Source: Aquificota bacterium (GTDB taxonomy: Bacteria; Aquificota; Aquificia; Aquificales; Aquificaceae). From it: a stretch of DNA of 64,000 nucleotides. Location: the NCBI GenBank assembly GCA_018771605.1, contig CP076324.1, positions 868,001 through 932,000 of the forward strand, given 5' to 3'. The notes under the pieces were generated by a model. The model did not search any database. It was given only the letters and a program-made list of their open reading frames with translations, and was not told where the DNA came from. Within the stretch, counting starts at the first letter, position 1, and each line of letters starts with the position of its first letter. Made by a program: the position numbers and the translations under genes. Below are positions 51,163-59,827 of the stretch, one piece after another.

Positions 51163-52475
51163 TGCTTTACCTCCTTTGCTATTGTCTTTAAGGGATTAAG
51201 TTGGTTGAGTGTTAGGTAAATAAACATTGCGGCAGTTACAAACAGCTCGCTTATCAAGACAGATAATGCCATGCCCAATTCGTACCAAGTAGGGACTAAT
51301 AAAACAGCAAGTATAACGTTAATAACCCCTGCTCCAAAGATTATAGAGGTGAATGCCTTATCTCTTCCAAAAGGCAACATAATTTGGATACCTAAAACAT
51401 TACTTACTGCAATAAGAAAGCATAACCATGCTAATATTTGCATAACTGCAATAGAAGGTATATAATCAGACCCTAAAATTAATCTAACAATTAAAGGAGA
51501 AGATAAGAATATTACAAACGACAGAAAAAATCCTATACCCCCCATCAAAACAAGCATTCTCTTCCCCCACTGAAGCGCTAAATCTTTTGACTCTGCAGCC
51601 ATTTTACTAAATCTTGGATATACAGCCTGAGAGATTGGCCCCAAAAGCCCAAGTATTGCTTTTACAATCCTCTCGGCAGCACTGTAATAACCAACGATGG
51701 TATGATTGTTGGTTAGCAAGCCCAATATTAGAGGATTGCCTGCCGTGTATAAACTTACAGATGCCATAGATAAAAATAGTATCCAACCATCCTTAAGCTC
51801 CTTCCAAATCCCCTGTAAAGACGGCATGGTAAAGTCTATTTTAAACCTCCACAAAGCTAATATTATACCTATAAATCCTGCAAACATAGAACTAACACTT
51901 AAAATAATTGCATACAGGAGATAGTCCTGCGAGCTTTTTACAAAAAGAAAAATGCCCATTACCATAAGGATTTTTGTGGTCAAATTAATTACGGAAATAA
52001 AGACCATTTTTTCCAATCCTTGGAAAAGCCAAATAGGGAAAAGTATATTACCAACTATTGTGCCATAAAGAATTATTAAAAGTGTAGAAATTTCTTTAAA
52101 TTGAGGTATTAAACTTGTTAAAAGCAATAAAACAATAAACCCTATTAAACCTAAAAAGCCTTTAGCAGCCAGTACATTGAAGAAAATACGACTAACTTCT
52201 ATCTTGTTATTACGATATACAGAAATTTTCCTTGTTGCTGATAATGCAAATCCATAATCTACAAAGATGGTAAGGTATGCTATCAAACTTTGAGCAAAGG
52301 AAACTATACCAAATCCAGAAGGACTTAGAACTCTAACAAGGTAAGGAACTACGATTAAAGGTAATAAATAGTTTGCAAAATGGATGATATAAAGCGAGAA
52401 AATATTTTTTATAACATTGCTACGTAAGGTAGAAAATACCCAGTTTTTAATTAAGCTATTTGAGTTGACTTTCAT
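51159..52475 (-). CDS. Polysaccharide flippase (Wzx, MATE/MOP superfamily)
   Basis: A 438-residue membrane protein with about twelve helices. The N-terminal IHFANYLLPLIVVPYLVRVLSPSGFGIVSFAQSLIAYLTIFVDYGF region is diagnostic of the oligosaccharide flippase family (motif shown here only in part: PYLVRVLSPSGFGIVSFAQS). It would move undecaprenyl-linked units across the inner membrane to the polymerase. Overlaps both neighbours by 4 bases. Confidence 0.9.
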   Translation of the reverse strand: MKVNSNSLIKNWVFSTLRSNVIKNIFSLYIIHFANYLLPLIVVPYLVRVLSPSGFGIVSFAQSLIAYLTIFVDYGFALSATRKISVYRNNKIEVSRIFFNVLAAKGFLGLIGFIVLLLLTSLIPQFKEISTLLIILYGTIVGNILFPIWLFQGLEKMVFISVINLTTKILMVMGIFLFVKSSQDYLLYAIILSVSSMFAGFIGIILALWRFKIDFTMPSLQGIWKELKDGWILFLSMASVSLYTAGNPLILGLLTNNHTIVGYYSAAERIVKAILGLLGPISQAVYPRFSKMAAESKDLALQWGKRMLVLMGGIGFFLSFVIFLSSPLIVRLILGSDYIPSIAVMQILAWLCFLIAVSNVLGIQIMLPFGRDKAFTSIIFGAGVINVILAVLLVPTWYELGMALSVLISELFVTAAMFIYLTLNQLNPLKTIAKEVKQ

Positions 52476-53512
52476 ACCTTTCCAAACCTCACCAACCTTC
52501 TATAAAGAGCCACATAAACCCACACAAAGCAAAGGAAAAGTGCTATAAGTATTAAAGTATTCTTCCAAAAGATTACGGCGGGGATTATGCTTAGGAGGCT
52601 TAGGGTCCATAGGTAGGGGGAAGTCATGAAGTTTCTTAGAAGCTTGTCTTCCACCTTTACCAGCCTTTTGTATATGAGCATATGTAGGTGCAACTTGTCT
52701 GGTTCTCCCGGACTTGTGCCTCTTAGTAATTTCTTCCTATAAATAGAAAAAAGCGTTTCCACCACTGGGTAAGCTACCACAAGCAAGGGGAACCATGGGG
52801 AGACCTCTGGGTTCCTTTGGACCAAAAGCACGCTCACTTCCGCTATCAGGAAGCCAAGGAGGTAGGCTCCACCGTCGCCTAAAAAGATACTTCCGGAAGG
52901 GTAGTTCCAAAGGAAAAAGCCTAAGATGGCACAGCATAAAAGGAGGCACAGCTTGGCAAGATGATAGTCCCCCACCAAGTAGGACACATAGCCAAGGGCC
53001 AAGAGGCTAAGGAGGGATACGCCGCTGGCAAGGCCGTTGTAGCCATCTATTATGTTTATGGCGTTGGCCACTCCACCCACTGCAAAAACTGTGAAGGCAA
53101 AGGATACAAGGGAAAGGCTCAAAAGGTGGTCAAAGATGGGAAGGTCTACACGGTTTATGTAGGCATCAAGGAGGAAGTAGCCAAGGGCGCCGGAAAGCAT
53201 GGTAAGGAAAAAGCGCTCTCTTACTCCCACCCTTTTGGTAAGGTCCTCCAAAAGGCCACCAAAAAAGGCTGGAAGGCTGCATAAGACAAGGGTCCAATAG
53301 GAGCCTTCAAAGAATGAGAAAAACAAAAGTGTTATAAAGATGGCAAGGCCTCCCACCCTTGGCACAGGCTTGGTATGAAACTTCTGGGGGCCACCTGAGG
53401 TAGGGTCATAGGCCCAACTGCCAAAGGGGTTAAACCTTATGAAAAGATAGCAGGCTGTAAAAGAGAGAAGGAATGAAGCAATAAAAAGCCAAAGCTCTTT
53501 CAAAAGTGCCAC
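52472..53512 (-). CDS. WecA/MraY-family glycosyl-1-phosphate transferase
   Basis: A 346-residue membrane enzyme with the same motifs as the paralogue at 41170-42228: GPQKFHTKPVPRVGGLAIF, NAINIIDGYNGLASGVSLLS, SGSIFLGDGGAYLLGF and HLHMLIYKRL. It probably initiates glycan assembly on undecaprenyl phosphate. Its codon use matches the chromosome rather than the AT-rich core, so this is likely the older copy. It is the first gene of the minus-strand operon and is divergent from trmFO. Confidence 0.9.
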   Translation of the reverse strand: MALLKELWLFIASFLLSFTACYLFIRFNPFGSWAYDPTSGGPQKFHTKPVPRVGGLAIFITLLFFSFFEGSYWTLVLCSLPAFFGGLLEDLTKRVGVRERFFLTMLSGALGYFLLDAYINRVDLPIFDHLLSLSLVSFAFTVFAVGGVANAINIIDGYNGLASGVSLLSLLALGYVSYLVGDYHLAKLCLLLCCAILGFFLWNYPSGSIFLGDGGAYLLGFLIAEVSVLLVQRNPEVSPWFPLLVVAYPVVETLFSIYRKKLLRGTSPGEPDKLHLHMLIYKRLVKVEDKLLRNFMTSPYLWTLSLLSIIPAVIFWKNTLILIALFLCFVWVYVALYRRLVRFGKV

Positions 53513-53541
53513 CCCCAGCGTATTATTATATTATAAAGCTT

Positions 53542-54885
53542 ATGGAAGAGGTGATTGTAATAGGTGGTGGTTTGGCGGGTGTGGAGGCCAGCTACAGGCT
53601 GGCCAACATGGGCATAAGGGCGCTTCTTTATGAGATGAGGCCACAGAGGCCCACGCCAGCTCATAGGACGGATAAGCTTGCCGAGCTTGTGTGTAGCAAC
53701 ACTCTGGGTAGTATGGAGATCACTTCCGGTGCTGGGCTTCTTAAGGCTGAAATGGAGATGCTTGATTCTCTTGTGGTCTCTGCTGGCAGGTATGCCTATG
53801 TGCCTGCGGGCACTGCCTTGGCGGTGGACAGAGAAATCTTTTCCGATTATATAACAAGTAAAATCCAAGAGCATCCCAACATAAGGCTTGTAAGGGAAGA
53901 GGTAAAGAAGGTTCCAAGGGATAGGGTGGTAATAGTGGCCTCTGGGCCCCTTACCTCCGAAGCTCTGGCGGAAGACATAAAGGAGCTGGTAGGCTTTGAT
54001 TACCTTTACTTTTACGATGCCATAGCTCCCATAGTAGAGGCCGACAGCGTGGACTTTTCAAAGGGCTTTTGGGCTTCCCGTTATGGGAAGGGTGGGGATG
54101 ATTACTTTAACTGCGTGCTTACAGAGGAGGAGTATAAGGTCTTTTATGAGGAGCTTTTGAAGGCTGAGAAGATAAAGCCAAAGGAATTTGAAAACCTTGT
54201 TTGTTTTGAGGGCTGTATGCCCATAGAGGAGATGGCCGAAAGGGGCTATAAGACCTTGCTCTTTGGGCCTATGAAGCCCGTGGGCCTTGTGGACCCAAGG
54301 ACTGGAAAACAACCCTTTGCGGTGGTCCAGCTAAGAAAGGAAAACAAGGAAGGAACTCTTCTTTCCTTGGTGGGCTTTCAGGCCAGGATGACCTACTCGG
54401 AGCAAAAGAGGGTCCTAAGGCTAATACCCTGCTTGAGGAATGCTGTCTTTGTAAAGCTTGGCTCCATGCATAGGAATACTTTCATACAGTCCAACAGGGT
54501 GCTAACGCCCTTTTTGAACATGAGAAAGTATGAAAACATCTTCTTTGCTGGGCAGATAACGGGCGTGGAAGGCTATGTGGCCTCCGCAGCCACGGGCATA
54601 TTGGCTGGCATAAACGCAGGAAGGCTTATAAAGGGAAAGAAGCTACTTATGGCTCCAGAGGAAACCATGCTTGGAGCTTTGGTGAAGTATATAACCACAA
54701 AGGAAGGAACGCTTCAGCCCATGTCCCCAGTGCTTGGCCTTTTGCCACCCTTGGATGTGAAGGTAAAGGACAAGCAAGAGAGAAAGAGGCTTTTGGTAGA
54801 GAGGGCCCTTAGGGCCATGCAAGAGTGGTCAAAGGAGGCAAATGAGGATATAATTATACATAGCCCCGCAACGGGACAGGGTTGA
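53542..54885 (+). CDS. trmFO: Methylenetetrahydrofolate--tRNA-(uracil-5-)-methyltransferase
   Basis: A 447-residue FAD enzyme making T54 in tRNA. Features: VIVIGGGLAGVEASYRLANMG, YEMRPQRPTPAHRTDKLAELVCSNTLGS, ALAVDREIFSDYI, CFEGCMPIEEMAERG and FFAGQITGVEGYVASAATGI, which closes the FAD-binding domain. I chose the ATG at 53542, directly before the glycine-rich motif; a frame open to 53506 adds an implausible N-terminus and passes through a TATTATATTATAAA promoter-like stretch. Its last about 22 bases overlap the SRP RNA gene. Confidence 0.94.
   Translation: MEEVIVIGGGLAGVEASYRLANMGIRALLYEMRPQRPTPAHRTDKLAELVCSNTLGSMEITSGAGLLKAEMEMLDSLVVSAGRYAYVPAGTALAVDREIFSDYITSKIQEHPNIRLVREEVKKVPRDRVVIVASGPLTSEALAEDIKELVGFDYLYFYDAIAPIVEADSVDFSKGFWASRYGKGGDDYFNCVLTEEEYKVFYEELLKAEKIKPKEFENLVCFEGCMPIEEMAERGYKTLLFGPMKPVGLVDPRTGKQPFAVVQLRKENKEGTLLSLVGFQARMTYSEQKRVLRLIPCLRNAVFVKLGSMHRNTFIQSNRVLTPFLNMRKYENIFFAGQITGVEGYVASAATGILAGINAGRLIKGKKLLMAPEETMLGALVKYITTKEGTLQPMSPVLGLLPPLDVKVKDKQERKRLLVERALRAMQEWSKEANEDIIIHSPATGQG
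54849..54854 (+). promoter_or_regulatory. -10 box of the SRP RNA gene, inside trmFO
   Basis: TATAAT at 54849-54854 lies within the end of trmFO and 8 bases before the likely 5' end of the SRP RNA (about 54862). A -35 box is not obvious. Confidence 0.5.
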
Positions 54886-54941
54886 ACCCCGCCAGGCCCG
54901 AAAGGGAGCAACGGTAGGCCCGCCGTCTCGGGTGCGGGGTT
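54862..54941 (+). ncRNA. ffs: Signal recognition particle RNA (4.5S, small form)
   Basis: An about 80-nt RNA folding into one long hairpin. CCCCGCA (54864-54870) pairs with TGCGGGG (54933-54939). The apical part is the conserved SRP domain IV: CCAGGCCCG-AAAGGGAGCAACGG-TAGG, with a GAAA-type tetraloop closed by CCC/GGG and asymmetric loops that bind Ffh. The 5' end overlaps the last codons of trmFO, and the 3' end abuts the convergent trpB2 stop at 54941. Ends are estimates. Confidence 0.88.
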
Positions 54942-56239
54942 TATGTATCTGCAAGCTCACCTCTTAAAAACATATCGTAAGCGTTAAGGTCAAAGTAGCC
55001 ATGTCCAGAAAGGTTAAAGAGAATAACCTTTTCCTCCCCCGTTCTCTTGCATTCAAGGGCTATGTCTATGGCCTTCTTTATGGCGTGGGATGACTCTGGG
55101 GCTGGCACTATGCCCTCAGTTCTTGCAAAGGTCAAAGCGGCCTCAAAAACCTCCCTCTGTTTGTAGGCGGATGCAGATATGAAGCCTTCCTTGTATAAGA
55201 GGCACACAAGGGGCGCATCGCCGTGGTATCTTAGCCCGCCCGCATGTATGGGTGGTGGAACAAAATCATGACCAAGGGTGTACATCTTTATCAAGGGCGT
55301 AAGCCCAACCGTGTCTCCGTAATCATACCTATATTCACCCTCTGTTAAGGTTGGGCATGCCTTTGGCTCCACAGCGATAACCTCAAGGTTTGGCCTTTCT
55401 CCAGTTATCTTATCCTTTAAAAAGGGAAAGGCAAGGCCCGCAAAGTTGCTACCACCTCCTATACAACCTATCACATAGTCTGGGTGGTGGCCAGCCATCT
55501 CCATCTGCATCTTTGCCTCAAGGCCTATTATGGTCTGATGTAATAGCACATGATTGAGAACGCTTCCAAGGGAGTATTTGGTGTTTGGCGTGGAAAGGGC
55601 CCTTTCAATGGCCTCGCTTATGGCTATACCAAGGCTTCCGGGATGCTCTGGGTCTTCGTCGTAAAACCTTTTACCCGATTGGGTATAAGGGCTCGGTGAT
55701 GGTACCACCTTTCCTCCCCAGGTTTCCATAAGTATCCTTCTAAAGGGCTTCTGCTTGTAGCTAACTCTTACCATAAAGACTTCACACTCAATACCAAAAA
55801 ACTGGGTGGCAAAGGCAAGAGAGCTTCCCCACTGACCAGCTCCCGTTTCTGTGGTAAGCCTTTTCACACCGGATATTTTGTTGTAGTAAGCCTGGGCTAC
55901 GGCGGTGTTGGGCTTGTGGCTCCCAGGGGGAGATACACTTTCGTTCTTGTAGAATATCTTTGCGGGAGTTCCCAAGTACTCTTCAAGGTTTTTTGCCCTG
56001 TGAAGGGGTGTGGGCCTCCAAAGGCTGTATATCCTCAACACTTCTTCCGGTATGTCAATCCACTCCTTATCGGATACCTCCTGCTCCACTATGGGTTCTG
56101 GGAATATGGCTAAGAGCTTATCGGGGCTTACAGGCTGGCCCGTTTGAGGGTCAAGGGGCGGGTCAAGGGGCTTGGGAAGATAAGGCACTATGTTAAACCA
56201 TCTCTTTGGTATCTGGTTTTCAGAAAGTAAATACTTCAT
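54941..56239 (-). CDS. trpB: TrpB2-type tryptophan synthase beta chain
   Basis: A 432-residue PLP enzyme. It belongs to the long TrpB2 subgroup: [37 protein letters not shown] (PLP lysine in the SHKPNT motif), [13 protein letters not shown] and [15 protein letters not shown]. The C-terminal [12 protein letters not shown] is typical. TrpB2 proteins often work without TrpA, using free indole or serine. No trpA is adjacent. It shares a 13-base spacer with the TetR gene upstream. Confidence 0.93.
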   Translation of the reverse strand: MKYLLSENQIPKRWFNIVPYLPKPLDPPLDPQTGQPVSPDKLLAIFPEPIVEQEVSDKEWIDIPEEVLRIYSLWRPTPLHRAKNLEEYLGTPAKIFYKNESVSPPGSHKPNTAVAQAYYNKISGVKRLTTETGAGQWGSSLAFATQFFGIECEVFMVRVSYKQKPFRRILMETWGGKVVPSPSPYTQSGKRFYDEDPEHPGSLGIAISEAIERALSTPNTKYSLGSVLNHVLLHQTIIGLEAKMQMEMAGHHPDYVIGCIGGGSNFAGLAFPFLKDKITGERPNLEVIAVEPKACPTLTEGEYRYDYGDTVGLTPLIKMYTLGHDFVPPPIHAGGLRYHGDAPLVCLLYKEGFISASAYKQREVFEAALTFARTEGIVPAPESSHAIKKAIDIALECKRTGEEKVILFNLSGHGYFDLNAYDMFLRGELADT

Positions 56240-56252
56240 AGTAGCTTTTATT

Positions 56253-56807
56253 TTAACTCAATGACTTCCATATTATGTTGGCTATCTCTTCTGTTTTAAC
56301 TGCCTCTCTACTTAACAGTCCAGCCTCTACCAAAAGAAAGACCCTTTCTAAAGTTCCTACAAAGACCGCAAGGGCATACTCCTTTCTTATTTTAATAAAG
56401 TTTTCTTCTATGCCCTTTTCAATAAGACCCAGCAGGGCATCCTTTGGAAGTTCGTCAAAGCCTTTTATATCTTCCGCTCTAAGGTAGTGGAAGATGTTTA
56501 GATATTTAAAAGCGGAAGGATTTTCAAAGGCAAAGGAGAGAAAAGTATCTACAGCTTTGTAAAAGCGTTCCTTATAAGGTGCTTCTTCTTTGACTACAGA
56601 TATGAGCCTATTATAAAGCTCCTCCGAGTAGGAGCTAAAAAGGCCAAGCACTATCTCCTCTTTGCTTTTAAAATGCCTGTATATGGCCCCCTCCGTTATG
56701 CCCACCTCCTTGGCTATGTCCTTAATGGTAGTCTCCCTTATTCCCTTTTCAGAAAAGAGCCTAAGGGAAGCTTCTAATATCTTCTCCTTTGTTCCTTTGC
56801 GTCGCAT
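56253..56807 (-). CDS. TetR/AcrR-family transcriptional regulator
   Basis: A 184-residue repressor-type regulator. The N-terminal helix-turn-helix is clear: [20 protein letters not shown], then [25 protein letters not shown]. The C-terminal ligand-binding half is variable. A TATAAT box on the minus strand (56815-56820) is 7 bases before the ATG, suggesting a leaderless transcript. The ligand and targets are unknown; trpB2 downstream may be cotranscribed. Confidence 0.9.
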   Translation of the reverse strand: MRRKGTKEKILEASLRLFSEKGIRETTIKDIAKEVGITEGAIYRHFKSKEEIVLGLFSSYSEELYNRLISVVKEEAPYKERFYKAVDTFLSFAFENPSAFKYLNIFHYLRAEDIKGFDELPKDALLGLIEKGIEENFIKIRKEYALAVFVGTLERVFLLVEAGLLSREAVKTEEIANIIWKSLS

Positions 56808-56872
56808 GGTGAATATTATATCAGTTTATGCTTGCTTACATAAACTTGTGGTAGCATATTTTTAAACCTTCC

Positions 56873-58840
56873 ATGGAGAGGCTAAACCCATCTCAGGAGA
56901 AAGCGGTAAAACACTTTGGAAAGCCCCTTCTTGTTATAGCGGGTGCTGGCTCTGGAAAGACCAAGACCTTGGCCCACAAGGTAGAGTTTCTAATAAGGGA
57001 AAAGGCCATTGACCCTTCAAGGATTTTGGCCATAACCTTTACCAACAAGGCAAGCAAGGAGATAAAGGAAAGGGTGAAAAAGGTGGCTGGTGTGGAGCTT
57101 CCTTGGGCCGGCACCTTTCATTCGGTGGCTCTAAGGCTCCTAAAGGAGAAGGGAAGGGAGATAGGGCTAAGGCCTGACTTTACTTTACTCTCGGAAGAGG
57201 ACAGGAACAAGCTTATCAAAAGGGTAGCCCAGCTAAAAAACCTAAACCCAGACCTCTTAAAAGCCTACATGTCACACAGGATAGAGGACCTAAAAGGACC
57301 GGAGGATGAGAGGCTTGAGATGGCCTTCAAAGAGTATTTGACCGTTGCGAGGGAGATGAACCTTCTTGATTTTAGCCTTATTATGCTCTACCTTCTAAAG
57401 CTCTTGAAGTCAAGGCCAAGCATAAGGGAAGACTTTGACTTTGTTTTGGTGGATGAGTTCCAGGATACGAACACGGTGCAGTATGAGGTCCTAAGGCTCA
57501 TTGCGGACAAGAATGTATGCGTGATAGGGGACCCAAACCAGTGTATTTATGAGTGGAGGTATGCAAGGCCGGACAACATCCTGCGCTTTATGGAGGACTT
57601 TAACCCAGATGTGATAAAGCTGGAGTATAACTACCGTTCAAAGCCCTACATACTGTATGTGGCCAATTCCATACTTCAGGCTTCCAAGGCCCAATGGAAG
57701 GAGCTTGTGCCGACCCTTAGGCCCACAAGGCAGGGGGAAGAAAGGCCTGTGGTAAAAAGGTTTGAAAAACCAGAAGAAGAGGCCTTTTGGATAGCCTCAA
57801 AGGTAAAAGAGCTTTTAAACCACTACAAACACTCCCAGATAGCTATCCTTGTTAGGGTGGGCTACATTACAGAGGCCATTGAGAGAGCCTTTTATAGCCT
57901 TAAGATACCCTACAAGGTGGTGGGTGCCATAAGGTTCTTTGAAAGGGCCGAGATAAAGGATGCCTTGAGCTTTATAAAGCTTCTTATAAACCCTTACGAT
58001 AGGTTTAGCTTTGAGAGGGCCGTAAGTGTGGCCACAAGGGGCGTAGGGGAAAAGAGCGTAGAGCTTATAGTGAAACTTGGCAAGGGCAACTGCTTGGAGG
58101 GCTCAAGGCTTGCATTAAAGGAGCTTCCTCAGACAAAGGCCATGGAGCTGTATGGCCTTTTGAAAAACCTATCCCTTTTGAAGAAGGGACTTGAGGACTA
58201 TGCAAGGTCCTTTGAAGAGTTCCTTGAAAGGGTAGGCTTTTGGTCCTATCTGGAGGAGGAATACAAGGACGGTGAGGAGAGAAAAGAGAATGTGAGGGAG
58301 CTAATAAGGTATTTAAGGCAGAAAAGAGAGGAGGGCTATAGCTTGGAGGAGGTCTTCAAAGAGATAGACTTTCTTTTGGAGCATGAGGAGGAAGAGGGAG
58401 CGGTGAGGATAATGACCATACATGCTAGCAAGGGTTTGGAGTTTGATGTGGTCTTTCTTCCAAGGCTAGAAGAGGGCATACTGCCCCATGAGAAGGCCTT
58501 GGAAAGCGAGGAGGAGCTTGAAGAGGAGCTAAGGCTTTTCTATGTGGCCATAACGAGGGCAAAGGACCTACTCTTTATGAGCTACACAAGGGATTCAAAG
58601 CCCAGCAGGTTTCTATCTTACATACCCAAAAACCTCCTTGACCTTTCGGCCTTTGTAAAGAAGAAAACCACCTACATGCCAGAGCTAAAAAGCCTTCATA
58701 GGTTCAAGGTGGGCGACAGGGTATGGCATGAGGTCTTTGGAGAGGGCCTCATTCTAAGCCTTGAGGATTCAAAGGCTTTGGTGGAGTTCCCATCGGGCAG
58801 AAAGAGCATACACACAGCCTTTTTAAAGCCTGTGGTATAA
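56873..58840 (+). CDS. UvrD/PcrA/Rep-family DNA helicase
   Basis: A 655-residue superfamily 1A helicase for repair and fork restart. Motifs: LNPSQEKAVKHF (Q motif), Walker A AGAGSGKTKTLAHKV (residues 23-37), ITFTNKASKEIKERV (Ia), FDFVLVDEFQDTNTVQ (II), VIGDPNQCIYEWRYA (III), LEYNYRSKP (IV), VRIMTIHASKGLEFDVVFLP (V) and EELRLFYVAITRAKDLL (VI). A Tudor-like C-terminal tail (FKVGDRVWHEVFGEGLI) is typical of PcrA. The stop overlaps a TATAAT box of the next gene. Confidence 0.95.
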   Translation: MERLNPSQEKAVKHFGKPLLVIAGAGSGKTKTLAHKVEFLIREKAIDPSRILAITFTNKASKEIKERVKKVAGVELPWAGTFHSVALRLLKEKGREIGLRPDFTLLSEEDRNKLIKRVAQLKNLNPDLLKAYMSHRIEDLKGPEDERLEMAFKEYLTVAREMNLLDFSLIMLYLLKLLKSRPSIREDFDFVLVDEFQDTNTVQYEVLRLIADKNVCVIGDPNQCIYEWRYARPDNILRFMEDFNPDVIKLEYNYRSKPYILYVANSILQASKAQWKELVPTLRPTRQGEERPVVKRFEKPEEEAFWIASKVKELLNHYKHSQIAILVRVGYITEAIERAFYSLKIPYKVVGAIRFFERAEIKDALSFIKLLINPYDRFSFERAVSVATRGVGEKSVELIVKLGKGNCLEGSRLALKELPQTKAMELYGLLKNLSLLKKGLEDYARSFEEFLERVGFWSYLEEEYKDGEERKENVRELIRYLRQKREEGYSLEEVFKEIDFLLEHEEEEGAVRIMTIHASKGLEFDVVFLPRLEEGILPHEKALESEEELEEELRLFYVAITRAKDLLFMSYTRDSKPSRFLSYIPKNLLDLSAFVKKKTTYMPELKSLHRFKVGDRVWHEVFGEGLILSLEDSKALVEFPSGRKSIHTAFLKPVV

Positions 58841-58847
58841 TTAAGCT

Positions 58848-59573
58848 ATGCTTAGACAAACAAGAGTGGCTTGGAGTATAACACATCAAGAGTTTACCAT
58901 AACGGACTACTACTACTTTTCCATCCTCCAAAAGGAGGCAGAAAAGAGAGGCCTTATAATACATGAAGTAGACAAGTGGGAAAAGCTTATAGAGTATGAC
59001 ACCATAGTCTTTAACTATCCAGAGATACCTTTTAGTGAAAAGGAGGCGGAGGAAGTAGAAAAGTGGGTTTGGGAGGAGGGCAAAAAGGTGATCCTTTTGG
59101 GATACTATAAAAACGAAGACCACATAGCGGACACCTGCAACACACTTGCAAGAAGGTTTGGCATGGAGCTAAATCCCGACGAGGTGACCGATGAGGTAAA
59201 CAACCACCAAGGGGACAAGTACTTTGTGGTCACTTCAAAGATAAGAAGGTATAACAAGAACGAGAAGAACGAGGTGAATGTAAACCGTATAATGCTTGCA
59301 TGCACTGCCTCCATAAAGCCCCTCATGCCCGATATAAAGGTGGTGGTAAGGGCCGAAGATACGGCCCAGTCCAACATGGGCAACTACACCCTTTTGATAG
59401 CGGAACAGCTGGCACCCACAAGCGGAGGCTACTTCTGCTTGGCTGGCACCTGTGTCTTTTGGGACAACTACTCTATCACCCTTTATGATAACCTAGAGTT
59501 TTCCATAAATCTTTTGAGGCATACCTCTGCTCTAAAGGTAGAAGGTGGAAAGCAGGTTATTTTTGGCCTTTGA
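58848..59573 (+). CDS. Uncharacterised protein, GATase-like N-terminal fold
   Basis: A 241-residue protein of unknown function, no signal peptide. The N-terminal 90 residues (EFTITDYYYFSILQKEAEKRG, YDTIVFNYPEIPFSEKEAEEVEKWVWEEGKKVILLG) look like the Rossmann-like domain of glutamine-amidotransferase-like or DUF4350-type proteins, which sense or remodel surface sugars. The C-terminal half contains AEDTAQSNMGNYTLLIAEQL and has several conserved aromatic residues. A TATAAT box (58836-58841) is 6 bases before the ATG. It is coupled with the next two genes by short overlaps. Confidence 0.6.
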   Translation: MLRQTRVAWSITHQEFTITDYYYFSILQKEAEKRGLIIHEVDKWEKLIEYDTIVFNYPEIPFSEKEAEEVEKWVWEEGKKVILLGYYKNEDHIADTCNTLARRFGMELNPDEVTDEVNNHQGDKYFVVTSKIRRYNKNEKNEVNVNRIMLACTASIKPLMPDIKVVVRAEDTAQSNMGNYTLLIAEQLAPTSGGYFCLAGTCVFWDNYSITLYDNLEFSINLLRHTSALKVEGGKQVIFGL

Positions 59574-59581
59574 AGGTGTAT

Positions 59582-59827
59582 ATGGAAAAAGATTTAAGGG
59601 AAAGGTTAGAAAAGATTAAAAAGTTGTCCCTTGACCCCTTTAACCCGGAAGCTTTAAGGGTGGAGCTGGAGAGTCTAATAAAGGACCTTCCTAATATGAA
59701 ACCAGAAGAGCTTATAGAGGTAAGGGTCTTCTTACAAGAGTTGAATGCAAGGCTTGAGGAAAACTATACCATATGCTTTGGCTGGGTGGAAAAGGCTTTG
59801 AAAGAAGGCTTTAGAAGGGAGGTATGA
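59582..59827 (+). CDS. Small helical protein of unknown function
   Basis: An 81-residue, acidic-basic, mostly helical protein (LRERLEKIKKLSLDPFN, PEALRVELESLIKDL, EELIEVRVFLQELNARLEENYTI). No known domain recognised. It lies between the unknown 241-aa protein and the NlpC/P60 gene, overlapping the latter by 4 bases. An upstream in-frame TTG at 59570 is possible; the ATG at 59582 has GAAGGTG before it. Confidence 0.65.
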   Translation: MEKDLRERLEKIKKLSLDPFNPEALRVELESLIKDLPNMKPEELIEVRVFLQELNARLEENYTICFGWVEKALKEGFRREV

